A stretch of DNA of 64,000 bases from contig CACRXP010000612.1 of NCBI GenBank assembly GCA_902702965.1, forward strand, positions 124,001 to 188,000, read 5' to 3'. Made by a program: the position numbers and the translations under genes. Below the pieces are notes generated by a model. That model did not search any database and was not told where the DNA came from. It was given only the letters and a program-made list of their open reading frames with translations. Shown piece after piece: positions 34,107-45,895 of the stretch (the stretch's first letter is position 1; each line of letters opens with the position of its first letter). Origin of the DNA: Spirometra erinaceieuropaei. Taxonomy: Eukaryota; Platyhelminthes; Cestoda; Diphyllobothriidea; Diphyllobothriidae.

Positions 34107-35310
34107 CGATATTAATATCAACTTTTGAGAGCTTTAACCATTCTGGCAGTCCGGAAATTTAAGAAAAAAACATTTCAAGCGAGTTAGCATAGCAGCATAA
34201 CGGAGCAATTAGTTACACCAATAGGCACGGGTTATTATCTAGCCGGCGGCTCTTATCTGTCTGCGACCCAAGCACGTAGAAAACCTCGTCTACTGGGTTT
34301 TGAATGGCTGCTCAAACATCTTCCAAACTTAGGTCGAGCAGAAGTGTACGGAATTTCCGAAACAGAGGGGGGAGTAATTCATTGTAAACATCACTGTTGC
34401 CCATATTCACATTGTCAGGCCACTCACAATTATGCAGTTGTGAATGCAGTTTCCTGACAGTATTCGTTATCTGATGCAGTCCCTAGAGATGTCTTAGGAT
34501 GTGAACTCAGAATAAAACACTTTGTTGCAGCCTTCATCTTCCCGTCTTTGCAGCAACCGGGGTGAATACTAAAAATGCCTTCCCACCATCTATGCCTCCG
34601 CCTGCCTTATCGGCACGCAAGAATATTTTAGGCCGCCGTGTGTGTGCGCGTGTGTGTGTGGTCTTTAACGCAACTAAAAATGCAGCTCCTCCAAGCACCA
34701 GCATTTTTGGCGTAAGCGAAAAGACTAACGCCGCCCTTTCTAAATGCAAGGAGGGGGGAGTCCACTGTTCTGTAAAATGAAAAGGAAGTCACGCGAAAAT
34801 AAAGAATGCGAAAATCTGAGAAAGGTTTGCAAATAGTCCAAGTCTAACATGTAATTTTGGATTTGTTTGTCTTTTAAAACGTTCTCCTTCTTTGGTCATG
34901 TCGTTTTTACAGGTGTTGCAGAAGAGAACTGCAGGAGCCGGGTTTTTTTAGTTAAAAAAGCATATTCAAAGGGCATTTTTCTGCAAAGAACTGCACCTCA
35001 CATGTGGTTAATAATCCTTCCGTCATAATCAGACCAACCGTGCTTACTGCTCACATGATAATTGTTTTATTTGGTGGGGATATCTCAACAAAAATCTTCA
35101 TAATAATCATCTTATTACATCAACTTTTCTTTTCGGAAATTAATGCGCTCAATGAAGTGCTTAATATTATAAGCGAATTAGGCATTTATGTACTGGCCCA
35201 TGGTACGATGCACCAAGGGTCATAGAAAGTGCCTAGAAATAAAACAGAGGGATGCTGTGAAAACATGCGACTAAATTGTTTAGCGTCGGTCCAAAGGCGG
35301 CTTGGAAGTG
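34107..35310. repeat. 1.2-kb duplicated segment, copy 2
   Basis: Partner of 31187-32376. It differs by scattered substitutions, a short insertion near 34365-34382 ('cagaggggggagtaattc'), a shortened T run near 34945 and a slightly shorter GT tract. The paired frames 34562-34780 (+) and 34534-34749 (-) are preserved. After 35310 it continues with sequence not found after copy 1. Confidence 0.85.
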
Positions 35311-37320
35311 AGATTGGATGGAACGCCAGGGCGCAGGCTTCCAGCCGCGCAAAAGATTTGCGTCCATTCGCAACATCGGATTGTCGACGGGCACATGAGA
35401 GAGCAGAAAGGAAAGTGAGGTTAACTATACATGCGCTTCCGTTCAAGCATTGCAGTAATAAAGCTAAGATGTTTGCATTTATCGGAATACGATAAAAATC
35501 GTTAATTGGGATTTCAAAGCTTGTCCGCATGACTGGATAGTTGGGCTAGATGTTATTTTCTATAAGTACACTTTAAATCGGATTGGAACTGCGTCGCCCC
35601 TTCGGTTGGTGAAAAGCGATCTGGGGAATTTAAGAATGTTTCCTGAGTGACATACGTCGATTGACTGTCTAACGTTTTCAGTTTCTCTGTCGAGCCCGGC
35701 ATCTTGTCACGAAGACCTTGCGGATGAGATAGGAGACAGTTTGGAAGATGTTCTTACTAAAAACCAATTCATGACAAAGTCGTCCTCCTGGGTCCATCAT
35801 ACAGTCGATATTGTCATCCGCGATGGAGATGTTGCCTTTGCACTTGGCTACAATGAGTGCACGCAGCACGTTCGACATTCCAAATATTCTTTTTAGAGGT
35901 CTAAAATATTTTACAACACCCATCATAATGCAAGGGTTCGGACGACCCGCTTGCGAAACTTTAGGCCGTAGAAACTTGCAGCTTAAAGCTACTAGATAAT
36001 CTACATTATTTTGAATTCACTCTGTACTGCTGAGTAGGTGTTACTAAGTTCAGATGATCACTCAGCATTTCCCGCGTAGCTAATAACGTCCAGACTGACT
36101 ATTCACAGGAGGTTTCTGGCCTAATCTACCAGACGGGCAAAAAAGAATTAAATTATGCCTCCCGCAATACTTTCGTGTTAAAATAAATAGCGAACGTTAA
36201 AATATGGAGTGCCAGAATGTACACAAACGCACAGCAAACGCCAGTTGACGTAGTAGTAGTTTGCATCATATAACAGCAAAACGTCTACCATGTTGTGCAT
36301 TGGACACGTGCCGCTGCCTTTGTTTTTTAAAGAACTGTCTCTTTGTAGATAAAAAATATATTTTTACTTTGGAATGTGCAGTCAGAATTCCCCATTCCTG
36401 TCCTTCGGGCAAGTAGAAATAGCTTAGCCTAAGCATATTACTTTATGGTTATTTTCTTGCGTTATAGAACAAGGAACCTTAGACGGGACAGGTAATACGG
36501 AAGAAATGATCTGAGTTACTGGTTTTTTGCAATGTCTCCTTGTTTTTTCGTCGTATGAACACTTTACGTATGGGTACGCTTTTATAATTCAAGACAGTTT
36601 CATGACATAACAACGATAAGAAAAATTCCAACTGTAGGATTTAGGAGTGGCCATTTGAAATATCAGCGTGGTCAGAAGGTGAACGGTTGAGAGTTGCTAA
36701 CCGTGACGACATTGGGAAAAATGTCTGAGCTCTATTTACCTAGCGCTTCGGATTACTGCTCCAACTTATTATTAGGAACAACATAGGATACGGATATTTA
36801 ATGATGAAAGCGCTGTAGTATTTGCAGGATTTAATCTTCGTGATATCGCATACTTCTGAATATTCACGGTTACCGACTTTCATAAGGAGTCGTTGCACTT
36901 GATGTGACTAATGTTTGATGGCCGAAATTCGAGTCTTTAATGGCTGAAATTGAACCACGTGTGTTAGATGTTGGTGTGAAGATTGCTCGACCATCTGACC
37001 CACCGAACAGTGTTTACCTGTGCGCTCACCGCGTGTTTGATTACTTTGCCTAGGGGAAGTCTCAGTTCCGAGTCTAGAACTGGTAGGTAGCTGCACTTGT
37101 CAATAGACTGTGAGACAGTGGAGTATGACTCAAGCAGCTCGCGGCTCACGCGAATTTCACCAGTGACAAGTATCTGGGCCTTATCGAATTTAACTGTGTA
37201 GCCGGATTCCTTTGAATAATTTGTACGCGTATCTATCAGCTTTCTCTTCTAACCGCTGCCCTAAAGATACACTGCAAACACAACCATATCGGAAGTGTGA
37301 CTTACGCGGCGACCTTGAGC
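35311..37320. other. No recognised feature
   Basis: Frames at 35186-35530 (-), 35229-35495 (+) and 35678-35926 (-, 82 codons) have no motif I recognise. No repeat copy identified. Confidence 0.35.
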
Positions 37321-38257
37321 ACTATAGGTGTGCTAAGTCATTAAATGTTAACCAAAATTCCGAACTGTGTTTTCGTTTGTAATAAAAACTTAAGTGGAGA
37401 TATTTTATTAATTACCGTGCATCAGGTTGTTTAAGTCACTGTAGTGTGGTGGCTTATGAGTAAACCTCTTTTGGCTGCCTAAAAAAACACAACTTAAAAA
37501 ATGGTTACTTAAGTAACATGATACTTTCTCATTGAGATTGGACGCCTCGGCGCAATGTAATGTACATCACAAAAAATGCGGTAAAATATATGCACTTTTA
37601 CTAAGTTGAAAGGAAATTGCGTCTTTTTAAAGTTTTCGTTTGAGGGTGGGGTATAATTCGACTTTAAATTCTTTCCCAATTGCCCAGTATCTGTGAACCG
37701 TCTAGCCGTAAAATTTACGACCAGCGTTTCCGGACTACAAGCAAAATCATTTCCGTGCACAGAAACTCATAGCTGTCTGTATACTTTGAGAAGGAAAACA
37801 TATAAGGTGCACACTATTAAGCAATTAGTATGAACCATATTGCAAACGTTGCAAGGAAAATGTTTGAATGTCGAGACATGATATTGTATGAAAGGGTTTT
37901 TTACGGTCTTAATAGCACATAATCGGACCAAATTGTACGCTTCATTGAAGGGGTATTTTTCTTTCCATAATTAAACATGACTAATTTTATGCTTGTTTTC
38001 TGAGAATTCTTACTGATTTTATCAGTGCGTCGCAGAACAATGAAAAATTCGTATTATTTGAGTGGTAACTTTTTCCAGAATGTACTTTTTGCAGACAGCA
38101 TATATAAGTTCGCTTAAAAGCCCTCATCCTTCAGTAATTGAAATATCTTATTATTGAGCTGCACGATTATTAATATTAAAACTGTACTTACTTTGTTATT
38201 CGAGTCCAAATCTCACTTCGGAATTTTGGGCAATATTTCATGAGTCAGCATATATAG
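37321..38257. mobile_element. Palindromic TA-element, family 2, diverged copy
   Basis: The left end 'ggtgtgctaagtcattaaatg', then 'ttaaccaaaattccgaact', pairs with the right end 'tcggaattttgggcaat', then 'atttcatgagtcagc'. The interior has 'ggttacttaagtaac' and AT-rich arms. The terminal bases have decayed on both sides, so the ends are approximate. Same family as 59429-60395. Confidence 0.6.
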
Positions 38258-39229
38258 CGTGATTTCCGCTTCATAAATCAGACATGTTGTGGTCAAAATT
38301 AGAGTACTTGCCGTTTAATTTTACCACTCCCTTTCCCTCTATTCGGACCAAACGCCGGCCGCGAATCCGCCCTATTTGTGCGTAAGCAACCGTGGGTTGA
38401 GGCACTGGCTTTTCATTTGGTAATGCTTATTTGTGACCAAGACATTTTAAGTAAAGTGTACTGCTATAAAGCATTACTAAATTCCTTCATTTATTGTTAT
38501 TCCAGGCAACATAACCACGAATCGCACATCTTTTATAAACCGCGGATATCTGTCCCTCATTTCACCGAGCGTTTGTGGACAATGTAAATATAACCAGGAA
38601 AATTTTACCCAACCAATCCCGCACTTCTTGAAAAATATAACTGTCATGGACCTATTTTCCTAGATGTTAAAATCCGAAAAAAATTAAACATATTCGCAAA
38701 TAGCAAATTTAATTGAAGATTGCGCCGACGCACTGTATGAGTTTGAGGTCCAAGCGAAACAGACGCAGCAAAGTAGCGCAATGAAAAATTAAAGAAGGAG
38801 TGCTAGTTATGAGTACCCTAAAATTTCCTTCGCTGCAGACAATGACAACAGAATTCTCATTGCATAAAAGGAATTTAGGCAGGCATGTTGGATTGAAGGA
38901 AAAGGCCCGCATTTATACGCGTTTTTTGCTGCGTATAAGCGTTTTATATGAAGAATCACATTATTTGGCATACCGTGACGAAAACAAATGCTGTAATTGC
39001 TGGAGACGAACGCAAAAACTGTTTCCACAACGCCTCCGCAAGTGTCGTGCTGTTGCCCATCAAACGAGTGACGCACATCAAGTTGTTTGCAAATAGGCGT
39101 TTTCTCAGAGCTATGACGCATGTGCCTAATTGGTTAAACTTGAAGCATTATTTTTTTTCTATTTACTCAAATGCAGCAGTCGTTTCGTCTTGGCTTACTC
39201 TCCGCGACATTTACTTTTTATGTGTCATA
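38258..39229. other. No recognised feature
   Basis: Three overlapping frames of about 100 codons at 38800-39250 on both strands have no recognisable domain. Confidence 0.35.
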
Positions 39230-39540
39230 AATGTTTTTAGCAGACTTTGAATAATTCCTACTGAACCAGCTGTGAACATCCCGCGGCCTCGGCGGGTCTC
39301 GAACCCATGGCAAGAATGGGAAAGCATCAGTATTGTCAATACTCCAGCAACCTAAGCTACAAGGCCAAAAGTAGCGACGTGAGTTCAATCACATGTAGGC
39401 CAAGTTACCCGCCATAACAAATGCAACTTTCTAGATTCTGCCAAATTTGATACAATCAGCTGACTGCCCAAGCAGGATTTCCTAAGTGATCTATCTAAAA
39501 TACACCAGAATACTACCAGACCCACGTAATGCGTGGATGC
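39230..39540 (-). repeat. Second tRNA-derived SINE family, unit 1 of a dimer
   Basis: The minus strand (about 39380 to 39286) gives an A-box-like TAGCTTAGGTTGCTGGAG and a good B box GGGTTCGAGACCC. On the plus strand the unit starts 'gactttgaataattcctac' and continues through 'aagttacccgccataac' to 'gacccacgtaatgcgtggat'. No protein. The tRNA-like fold is too altered to be a tRNA gene. Confidence 0.6.
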
Positions 39541-39800
39541 TTTGGTAGATTTTGAATAATCTACACTGACCCAACTGTAAAAAACGCGGTGTCTAGGTAG
39601 GATTTAAACCCACGACCGCAAGCGGAAGGTTTATATATAACCAGTGCTTTACCCACACGAGTTTGCTGTATCGGATGTTTTAAATTCGAGACGATGCAGT
39701 AGGCTTGGCTAGTAGCTAGACCCAAATGTAATTTAATTTGGGTCTCCATTTGGGGTCACATTGTTCAGGTGGCTACACGGGAACCTTCCTCATACTGTCC
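39541..39800 (-). repeat. Second tRNA-derived SINE family, unit 2 of a dimer
   Basis: Starts like unit 1 ('gattttgaataatctacac', 'ccaactgt'), then has an antisense tRNA-like head: 'aggatttaaacccacgacc' (degraded B box) and 'accagtgctttaccc' (degraded A box). The head-to-tail repetition about 310 bp apart suggests a dimeric or tandem SINE. Confidence 0.55.
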
Positions 39801-41831
39801 GGATCTTACCATAGTGCCGAGAATTTCACAGCTGAGTCAATACGAATTATTTATATTTTCTGAATCTAAAGAAATTTTGACAATCTACAATGACGCCTTT
39901 CTGGGTAAAGCATAAATTCCTTAAAGTTGTTTAATTTTTTAAACTCAAAAATATTTATGATGTCAAAGGCAACTGTATCAGGCTGATATTGCACGCCCAG
40001 GATCCTTCTGCGTTCAATTTTGAGTCTACTTAACAACATGTACTTCTGCACTGAAAAACACCACCTCTTATTTTCCTTAGCTTTACACAGGCGTCGATCT
40101 AAAACCTACTTTATATGTCAGGAATTTGTCTACCTAAATGTCGGTTTTATTCCAAGAAAACTCCAAAAACACAATAAATAAGAAGCAGTTTGGGTTTGTT
40201 AGAAATGCTCAAGTGTTACTTTTGACTGGCTGCAATTCATGCTATCCGGTGTCATCCACTTTCAATTTTGAAGTTAAGGTGCAGTAGTCTTTAGTTTTTT
40301 CTATCCACTCTGACGTAAAATACACAGGCATTATTTAACACATGCCTGTAACCCACCAGGCGCTATAAAATCCAATCATTTCCCGCCAATAATATTACTT
40401 ATAGTGAGTGCAATCCTACAAGCCAATAATTTACACACAGTTTTTTTAATCAATATTCAACTAATTGCGTTTGGATGAGGACGAAAATGTGCAGTCGTGA
40501 CAGCGAGAAATTTCTTAGTCATTACCATGACTAGGATGTGGTCGCCATCCAAATACTTACCTGTTTTTATCAGTAAAACCTACTGAATTTTTTGGTATGA
40601 CCCTCACTGCTTCTCCCTTCCAACGGCTTCCATTAATGCGATTGTTCACCTCTGTCGGCTACCTTGGAGTGTAAGATAACAACAATGTGAACTAAGCACC
40701 TAACGCAGATCATTATGCCCTACTAGTTCTTTGAACAAAATTTGCTCTTTTACCTACATGGGCATCATTAGCCAAAACCGTGCAATCTTGACGAAAACAA
40801 CCACTGCTCCCGAGTTCTACGTTGCACCCACTATTTTTCAACCTGCAAACTCACTCAGTGCAAAAGAATTATCTGAAAAATCTTCGTTTTTGTATTTACG
40901 AAGCTGAGGTTGTCATGCCTAGTGAATGTTCGTCTTTCTAATCCCGGGAATTCTTAAGTTCCGAGATAAAACTCCCCAGAAATCGCCTTGCGTGACGGTC
41001 CAGAGTAAATTAATATCTTAGTTGGGGGGGGGGGGAGTTTGCTTACGTAAACGGCCTGTAAACCAGCCAGCGCTTTTTTCCTCTCTGCCCTCTTCTTTCT
41101 TTAACTGGAAAAAAAAATAATGTCCTGCTGAACAGCGAACTACGCTGGCACGGCATGCCGTCAGTTCAGTCTAACGAATATTAATGATGTCTTTCTGCAA
41201 AGGGTGCCAATATTCCTTAAGGGGAATTTTCGTTAGCAACAACTGCCTTCTGTCGGGCATCTCCAAGGGAACCTTGAGAGTTTAGTGAATAGAAAGCTGC
41301 TGAAATGCAATCTGTTCAGAACCTTTCTGTAAATCGTCCTCGGTCCAGATATCGCCTCCTGTAGCGCATCGTACCTGCGGCTGCAGTGACCGACGCCAGG
41401 TGTAATTTCAGAACAAGTTTCATATCTAAAAAGGCTCATGTTTTTATGATTTTTTATACTTTCTTCTAGTTACAAGATTACTACTACTACGGGAGTCGTC
41501 ATGGACAGTGACCTTAGCATTCTGCTTTCAGAGCATACAAAACTAGACGTAGTACCTTAGACGTCGTTATTGTTTTGACTAACAGGACCCAAAGAGACTC
41601 AGAAGAGTATAATCGTGCGTAGGCTTGTGTACATCCTGGCTATGACTATGCCCTTTAAAGCGTTTGTCGCCAACGTCTCCTCAAATATGCGTTTGTGTGC
41701 CAGCCTGAATTGCCTCCTGCCTTGAAGGACATCATTTTACTTATGTTGTATTGTCGTGTGAGGTAGAGTATGTAACCCTCAATGTGGTTTTTTAAACATT
41801 TGCCTTGTTATCTTTCCTAAGTAGGTATAGT
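39801..41831. other. No recognised feature; poly-G tract
   Basis: An uninterrupted G run lies near 41024-41035. No domain or repeat copy recognised in 2 kb. Confidence 0.4.
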
Positions 41832-42062
41832 GAGGCCCAACGGCACAAGTTGACCACTGGGTACCGTAACGTGTTTGGTGGGCCCCCCTCTACCATTGTG
41901 TAGGCCGGTCTGGAGCCAACGGCACAACGAGCCCGCGGCTCAGTGGTTAGAGTTGTTGGACTACCGGGTCGAGGAATGGAGCCCCAGGGTTTGTGCACCT
42001 CGGTGTTATATACGGCTGGTTGACGACGGCTAATAAGCAAGAAGTGCCAATTTCAGCCTCCA
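41832..42062 (+). repeat. tRNA-derived SINE, module plus body
   Basis: Module remnants ('cccctctaccattgtg'), linker, then A-box-like CGGCTCAGTGGTTAGAG (about 41935-41951), a decayed B box, 'acggctggttgacgacgg', 'ctaataagcaagaa' and 'gatcataacggtttgcctg'. Same order as 8464-8781. Confidence 0.75.
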
Positions 42063-42165
42063 TGTTGATCATAACGGTTTGCCTGACAGAACATTGGTAA
42101 AGCTGTAACTAGGCACGCCGATTTTGCTCTTTACTGACGTTTTTGACGTCTAATTCTGCATGATC

Positions 42166-42310
42166 AGGCTAAGGTTAAGGTTAGGGTTATCAATAGAGCA
42201 TTGGCTTGTCAGGCTTGGTTTATAATGGAGATTTGTGGTTGAGTCTACGGTTGGGGTTTGACAATTCGAGTTAGGACATTATGTTAAGGTTTAAGGTTAC
42301 GGTTACAGTT
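42166..42310 (+). repeat. Interstitial telomere-like repeats (degenerate)
   Basis: 'ggctaaggttaaggttaggg' at the start, then spaced GGTT/AGGTT hexamer-like units to 'aaggttacggttacagtta'. Flatworm telomeres are TTAGGG. This is a short decayed internal array. Confidence 0.6.
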
Positions 42311-42579
42311 ACGTCTGAGTTTTCTCAAATAACTACTCCATAAGTTTAAGGATGTCCTTGGTAAACTATGTTCCTGTCCGTTCAATCTGATAATGAATAA
42401 AAACCTAAATGTCATTTTCGACTGTGATTTGCTGTCATTCTTGGTTGATTTAATAAGAATCCCACCGAGATCTCCGCTATTTTGTTCTAACTGTCCAACT
42501 TCCTTCCTGTCAAACCCGTTTGAACAGGCTAAGTAAAATGAACTACTGCAGTCGCAGGACCATCGTTCTGGCTACTTGA
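42311..42579. other. No recognised feature
   Basis: Nothing recognised. Confidence 0.4.
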
Positions 42580-42840
42580 CAACGCTGGACCCATTTTCAA
42601 ACTCATTTTTGTTAATCTTTTAATTTTTCCGCTATGAAAAGTGAAAGAAAGTTAATTTTAAAAGATTGCTTTCGAATGCTCTCGTCTGCCGTCAGCGCAG
42701 GCCATCGTTTCTTACGTGACGCAAACGCAAGTCGCTGTTTTACAACGATCGGACAGATAGCTGATAAAATTCGCGATAAGGATACACGCTCACTTTATTC
42801 CGACTCACCTGTTTCGATGTCAATTAACCGGTTAGTTTAG
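42580..42840 (+). pseudogene. LINE C-terminal fragment (CR1/jockey-like)
   Basis: The open frame 42634-42840 reads 'LILKDCFRMLSSAVSAG' and 'IGQIADKIRDKDTRSLY'. It aligns with the LINE tail at 18690-18840 ('LIIFKRVIRMLASAAGV', 'VEQFANRILNDTIHPF'). It keeps about 65 residues ending in the natural stop, with no RT core. This is a 5'-truncated LINE copy. The match is modest but collinear. Confidence 0.5.
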
Positions 42841-43490
42841 AATTATTTCACATCGATGGCCGTACGTAGGCGTATCAAAAATCAGCGTGACAACGTTTGA
42901 CGTTCCAGGCGAAAGACACCCAGCTATATTCCTGTCATGGTGACCGGAGGACTTTTTTTTCTAAAATTTCTGAATAAATGCGTTACTGCCAGAATTATTT
43001 TTCCTTTCTCTTTTGTTCAATTCCCCAATGATATGTTTTATAAACAGGTCAGGGAACGACAACCACGCTGAAAACGCAGGCTTACTACACCTGGCAATCT
43101 GAGCGCAATTGGTTGTCTATTCGTGAATTTTCCAACTCATGGAAAAATTGCTTCTTTCGGGAAGTCAGTGGATCGGTGTGATAGAGAATGACAGGTGGTG
43201 AGGCACTCATGAACAAAATGATTGTGATCCATCTGTTAAATTCTGTCGGTCGACCATTTGTGCCGAGGGTAAACGTATGTGCGTTGTTTGGCTCCAGATG
43301 TTGATCAAGTGTACCATTGGTTGAATAAAGGCAAAATTAACCAGAAAAAATTTCTCCACTGATATACTCGCAGTATCTGTCCTCATCTTCGATTAATTGT
43401 TATTCAGGGGATGTCTTCGAGGAATGACTTTCTTGTGTTATTTTTAGCGTTACGTATTTTATATAAGTGAAGAAGAATAAAAGTCGAGCA
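42841..43490. other. No recognised feature
   Basis: Nothing recognised on either strand. Confidence 0.4.
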
Positions 43491-43494
43491 CGGA

Positions 43495-43849
43495 AACACT
43501 GTGTTTATTGTCCTGAGCTTTCAGACTAGCACATGAGTCCATCGTCAGAGGTAGCAGCAGCAACAGCAGAACAAAAGACAGTTATACGGCATGTAGGCCA
43601 ATCATCGACTGACGGTGAAAGCCTGGATGTGACTACATAGGTCTCTGTATGCCGGCGTCAGATCGATTAATCGATTGACCGAGTTCTCATCTGAGGCCCA
43701 GGCTTCAATCAATTCTCGGCCTGTTTTGGTTTTGGCGTGGGTGACTATTTTGGTGGCTGCGAAGTAAAACTCGTGACCCGTTTCGTAGGTGTGAGCAGCC
43801 ACTTGTAATAGTACGTCGCCGCGTCGCACGGCCAGCTTATGTTCATGTA
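43495..43849 (-). pseudogene. Penelope-like element, GIY-YIG C-terminal end and 3' motif, cut by a palindromic element
   Basis: The minus frame reads HEHKLAVRRGDVLLQVAAH, then 'TYETGHEFYFAATKI', 'ELIEAWASDENSVNRLIDL' and a stop near 43602. This is the C-terminal part of PLE nuclease domains (the R..EHK block, H-x-x-x-x-GH, then the EAW-S-N-x-N-R-x-IDL end). The frame is open from the junction to the stop. The codons upstream of HEHK, including the GIY and YIG halves, are absent where the 43850-44842 element begins. After the stop the minus strand has CTGACGATGGACT, a loop, AGTCTGAAAGCTC and ACAATAAACAC (43500-43556). This is a hammerhead-like PLE end. Confidence 0.75.
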
Positions 43850-44842
43850 CAGTGCGTGACCTATCTCATGAAATGTTGGCTGAAATTCTGAAATGCGTTT
43901 TCGATTAGGAAGGATTACTTGGTTGCTGTTGTGATACTGATTATCTTAAAGCATACTCTTATAACATTTTGGACTTCGCTGGATGTGGGCTTTTGAACGC
44001 ACTTATTCTGAATCTCCTGTAGAAAGCGTGCTCGGTAAAAAATGACTGCTTAATTAGCATGCGTTTTTCCTACTGATTTTCGATGGTCTTGCAAATTCAA
44101 ACATATTTTATAGAAACCACAAACATAAATGTGCTTTCTTTAAGTCAATCAATAGAAAATCACTTCTTCTTTATATTTTATACTGAAGGTTTTATACTGA
44201 AGATTTTTTTAAAAAGTTTCTTATTATGAGACTTTTTACGACCGCGATATGTCCGTTCACATCGCATCGTACGTGGCCGTTTACCACTGCTCCTCATGAC
44301 ATGTACAACATGGTCCGCATCCATTGCAAAATTTAACGGACCCTGTATGATATCCCTTTAATGACATAGAAAAAGATGGGATTTTCTTTATGCGGAACGC
44401 ATGCACCTTGTAGAGTGTAATTACTTAGCGCTAACGCATTGAATAATCAGGCTCCAAATTTTTCGGCAATTAGAAAACTTTTTTTCAAACCTAATTATAC
44501 TCCTTCCTTAACTATAAAATATAAAGAAGACGTGATTTTACATTGATTGATTAAAAGGAAGCATATTTTTGTTTGTGGTTTCTATAAAATATATTCAAAT
44601 TTCCAAGACTATCGAAAATCAATGGGAAAATGCATGCTAATTAAGTAGTCATTTTTTACACAGCACGATTTCTACAGGAGATTGAAAAGAAATGCAGTTA
44701 AAACCTGACATCCAGCCGAGTTAAAAATGTTATAAGAGTATGCCTTAAGATAATCAATATCACAAACGCGACCAAGTAATACTTCCTTATCAAAAAAAAT
44801 TCAGAATTTCAGCCAACATTTCAAGAGATAGGTCACGCACTG
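43850..44842. mobile_element. Palindromic TA-flanked element, family 1, complete (993 bp)
   Basis: CAGTGCGTGACCTATCTCAT at the left and AGATAGGTCACGCACTG at the right, with TA at 43848-43849 and 44843-44844. The same landmarks and arm structure as 27271-28262, one base longer. No transposase frame. It sits directly against PLE codons. Confidence 0.88.
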
Positions 44843-44989
44843 TATGTCCTCTCCGGTTAGCCAATTTCTCCCTTTAGGCTATGCATCAGCTCCAGTTATG
44901 GAGGGGATGATCACTGTTCTTTCAAATAAGCTGTCGGTTGGCGAATTATGACTCCAGCAGCAATCGGCTTACTTAAATATCACCCATAA

Positions 44990-45895
44990 ACAGAAAGTTG
45001 AATATTTCGTGTGGAGAGATATTGAGAGATTACCAGCACGGTACTTCTAGCAGGGTGTTTATAGGCATGCTCGCTGTCAAGAAGGTTAAATGGGTCGCTG
45101 CGAGAAAACCCTGAAAAAAATTTAAGAACACTCGCAAATCAAACGGAAATCTTCGAAGGGCGTCGCACATTACCCATGGGGCTGGAAACGAACAATAAAA
45201 ATTGGATCAGCAATTAATGAGACCAATTGGAGTTCCGCTATCAAAGCAAACATTGTGGTGCGCAAGCGTTTACAACTCACAACGCCAAAACCTAACCTCC
45301 TCGAAACAGACTTTGAAACGAACGAACGTTTCGCACTCTAACTGACCTCGACGTACATCCCAGAACCGTGTTGAACTGCCACACAGCACCCAAGAGGCCG
45401 CCTACACAACCGACCCCACCGCCACTGCGTCAAATCAAACGAGATCCACGAGGTTCACCTCATTCACTACTCATGATTTTGGTCCCATTTTCCGGTCTTT
45501 GTCGATCACCGCCCTCTGCAGCATTTTCTTCACAATCCTCGACACGATGTTGACGACTACAGGCTCTCACACTTTCCCTACCATTCGGAGTATACCTGAT
45601 GTCTGCTAATTATCACCCCATCATGGATATTCCACCACCAGCGTAATGGACGCGATCCCAACCTGCCCTTATTGCGAGCGTACATCCATCTCACGCATTG
45701 CCCTTGTCGGTCGTTTGCGAATTCATAGCAGTGAGACTTGAGTAACAGCGCCGAGAGCCCCCACACACGTTAAACTTGCCACCACCTTCCGCACGGCTAG
45801 TGCGCGTTTATCCACCTCAAGGGTTTATTCATTGGCATGTCTACACTCGACAACGAAATTCGCCGCAATATCGCACAGTAAGCGAAGCGCCTCTC
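44990..45895 (+). pseudogene. LINE with C-terminal C2H2-like finger, tail of the coding region
   Basis: Shifted plus-strand frames show 'KTLKKI' and 'SQIKRKSSKGVAHYPWGWKR', then TIKIGSAINETNW and KANIVVRKRLQL (45183-45290). After this comes a Thr/Pro-rich stretch, then TCPYCERTSISRIALVGRLRIH (about 45655-45735). From memory this order (TLKxSLK, Wxx.T(V)KxGAAIxEAN, then CPxCxRTFxSRIGLVGHLRIH) is the C-terminus of a LINE protein common in flatworm genomes. The RT and endonuclease domains are not present. Several frameshifts and stops show it is dead. The finger may bind nucleic acid; its role in the element is unknown. Confidence 0.7.

Noticed and set aside
33870..34162. Open frames of 80-91 codons
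   Set aside because: Artefact of the 187-bp N run.
39286..39380. Possible tRNA gene on the minus strand
   Set aside because: The B box is good but the acceptor and anticodon stems do not pair. The flanks repeat as a SINE unit.
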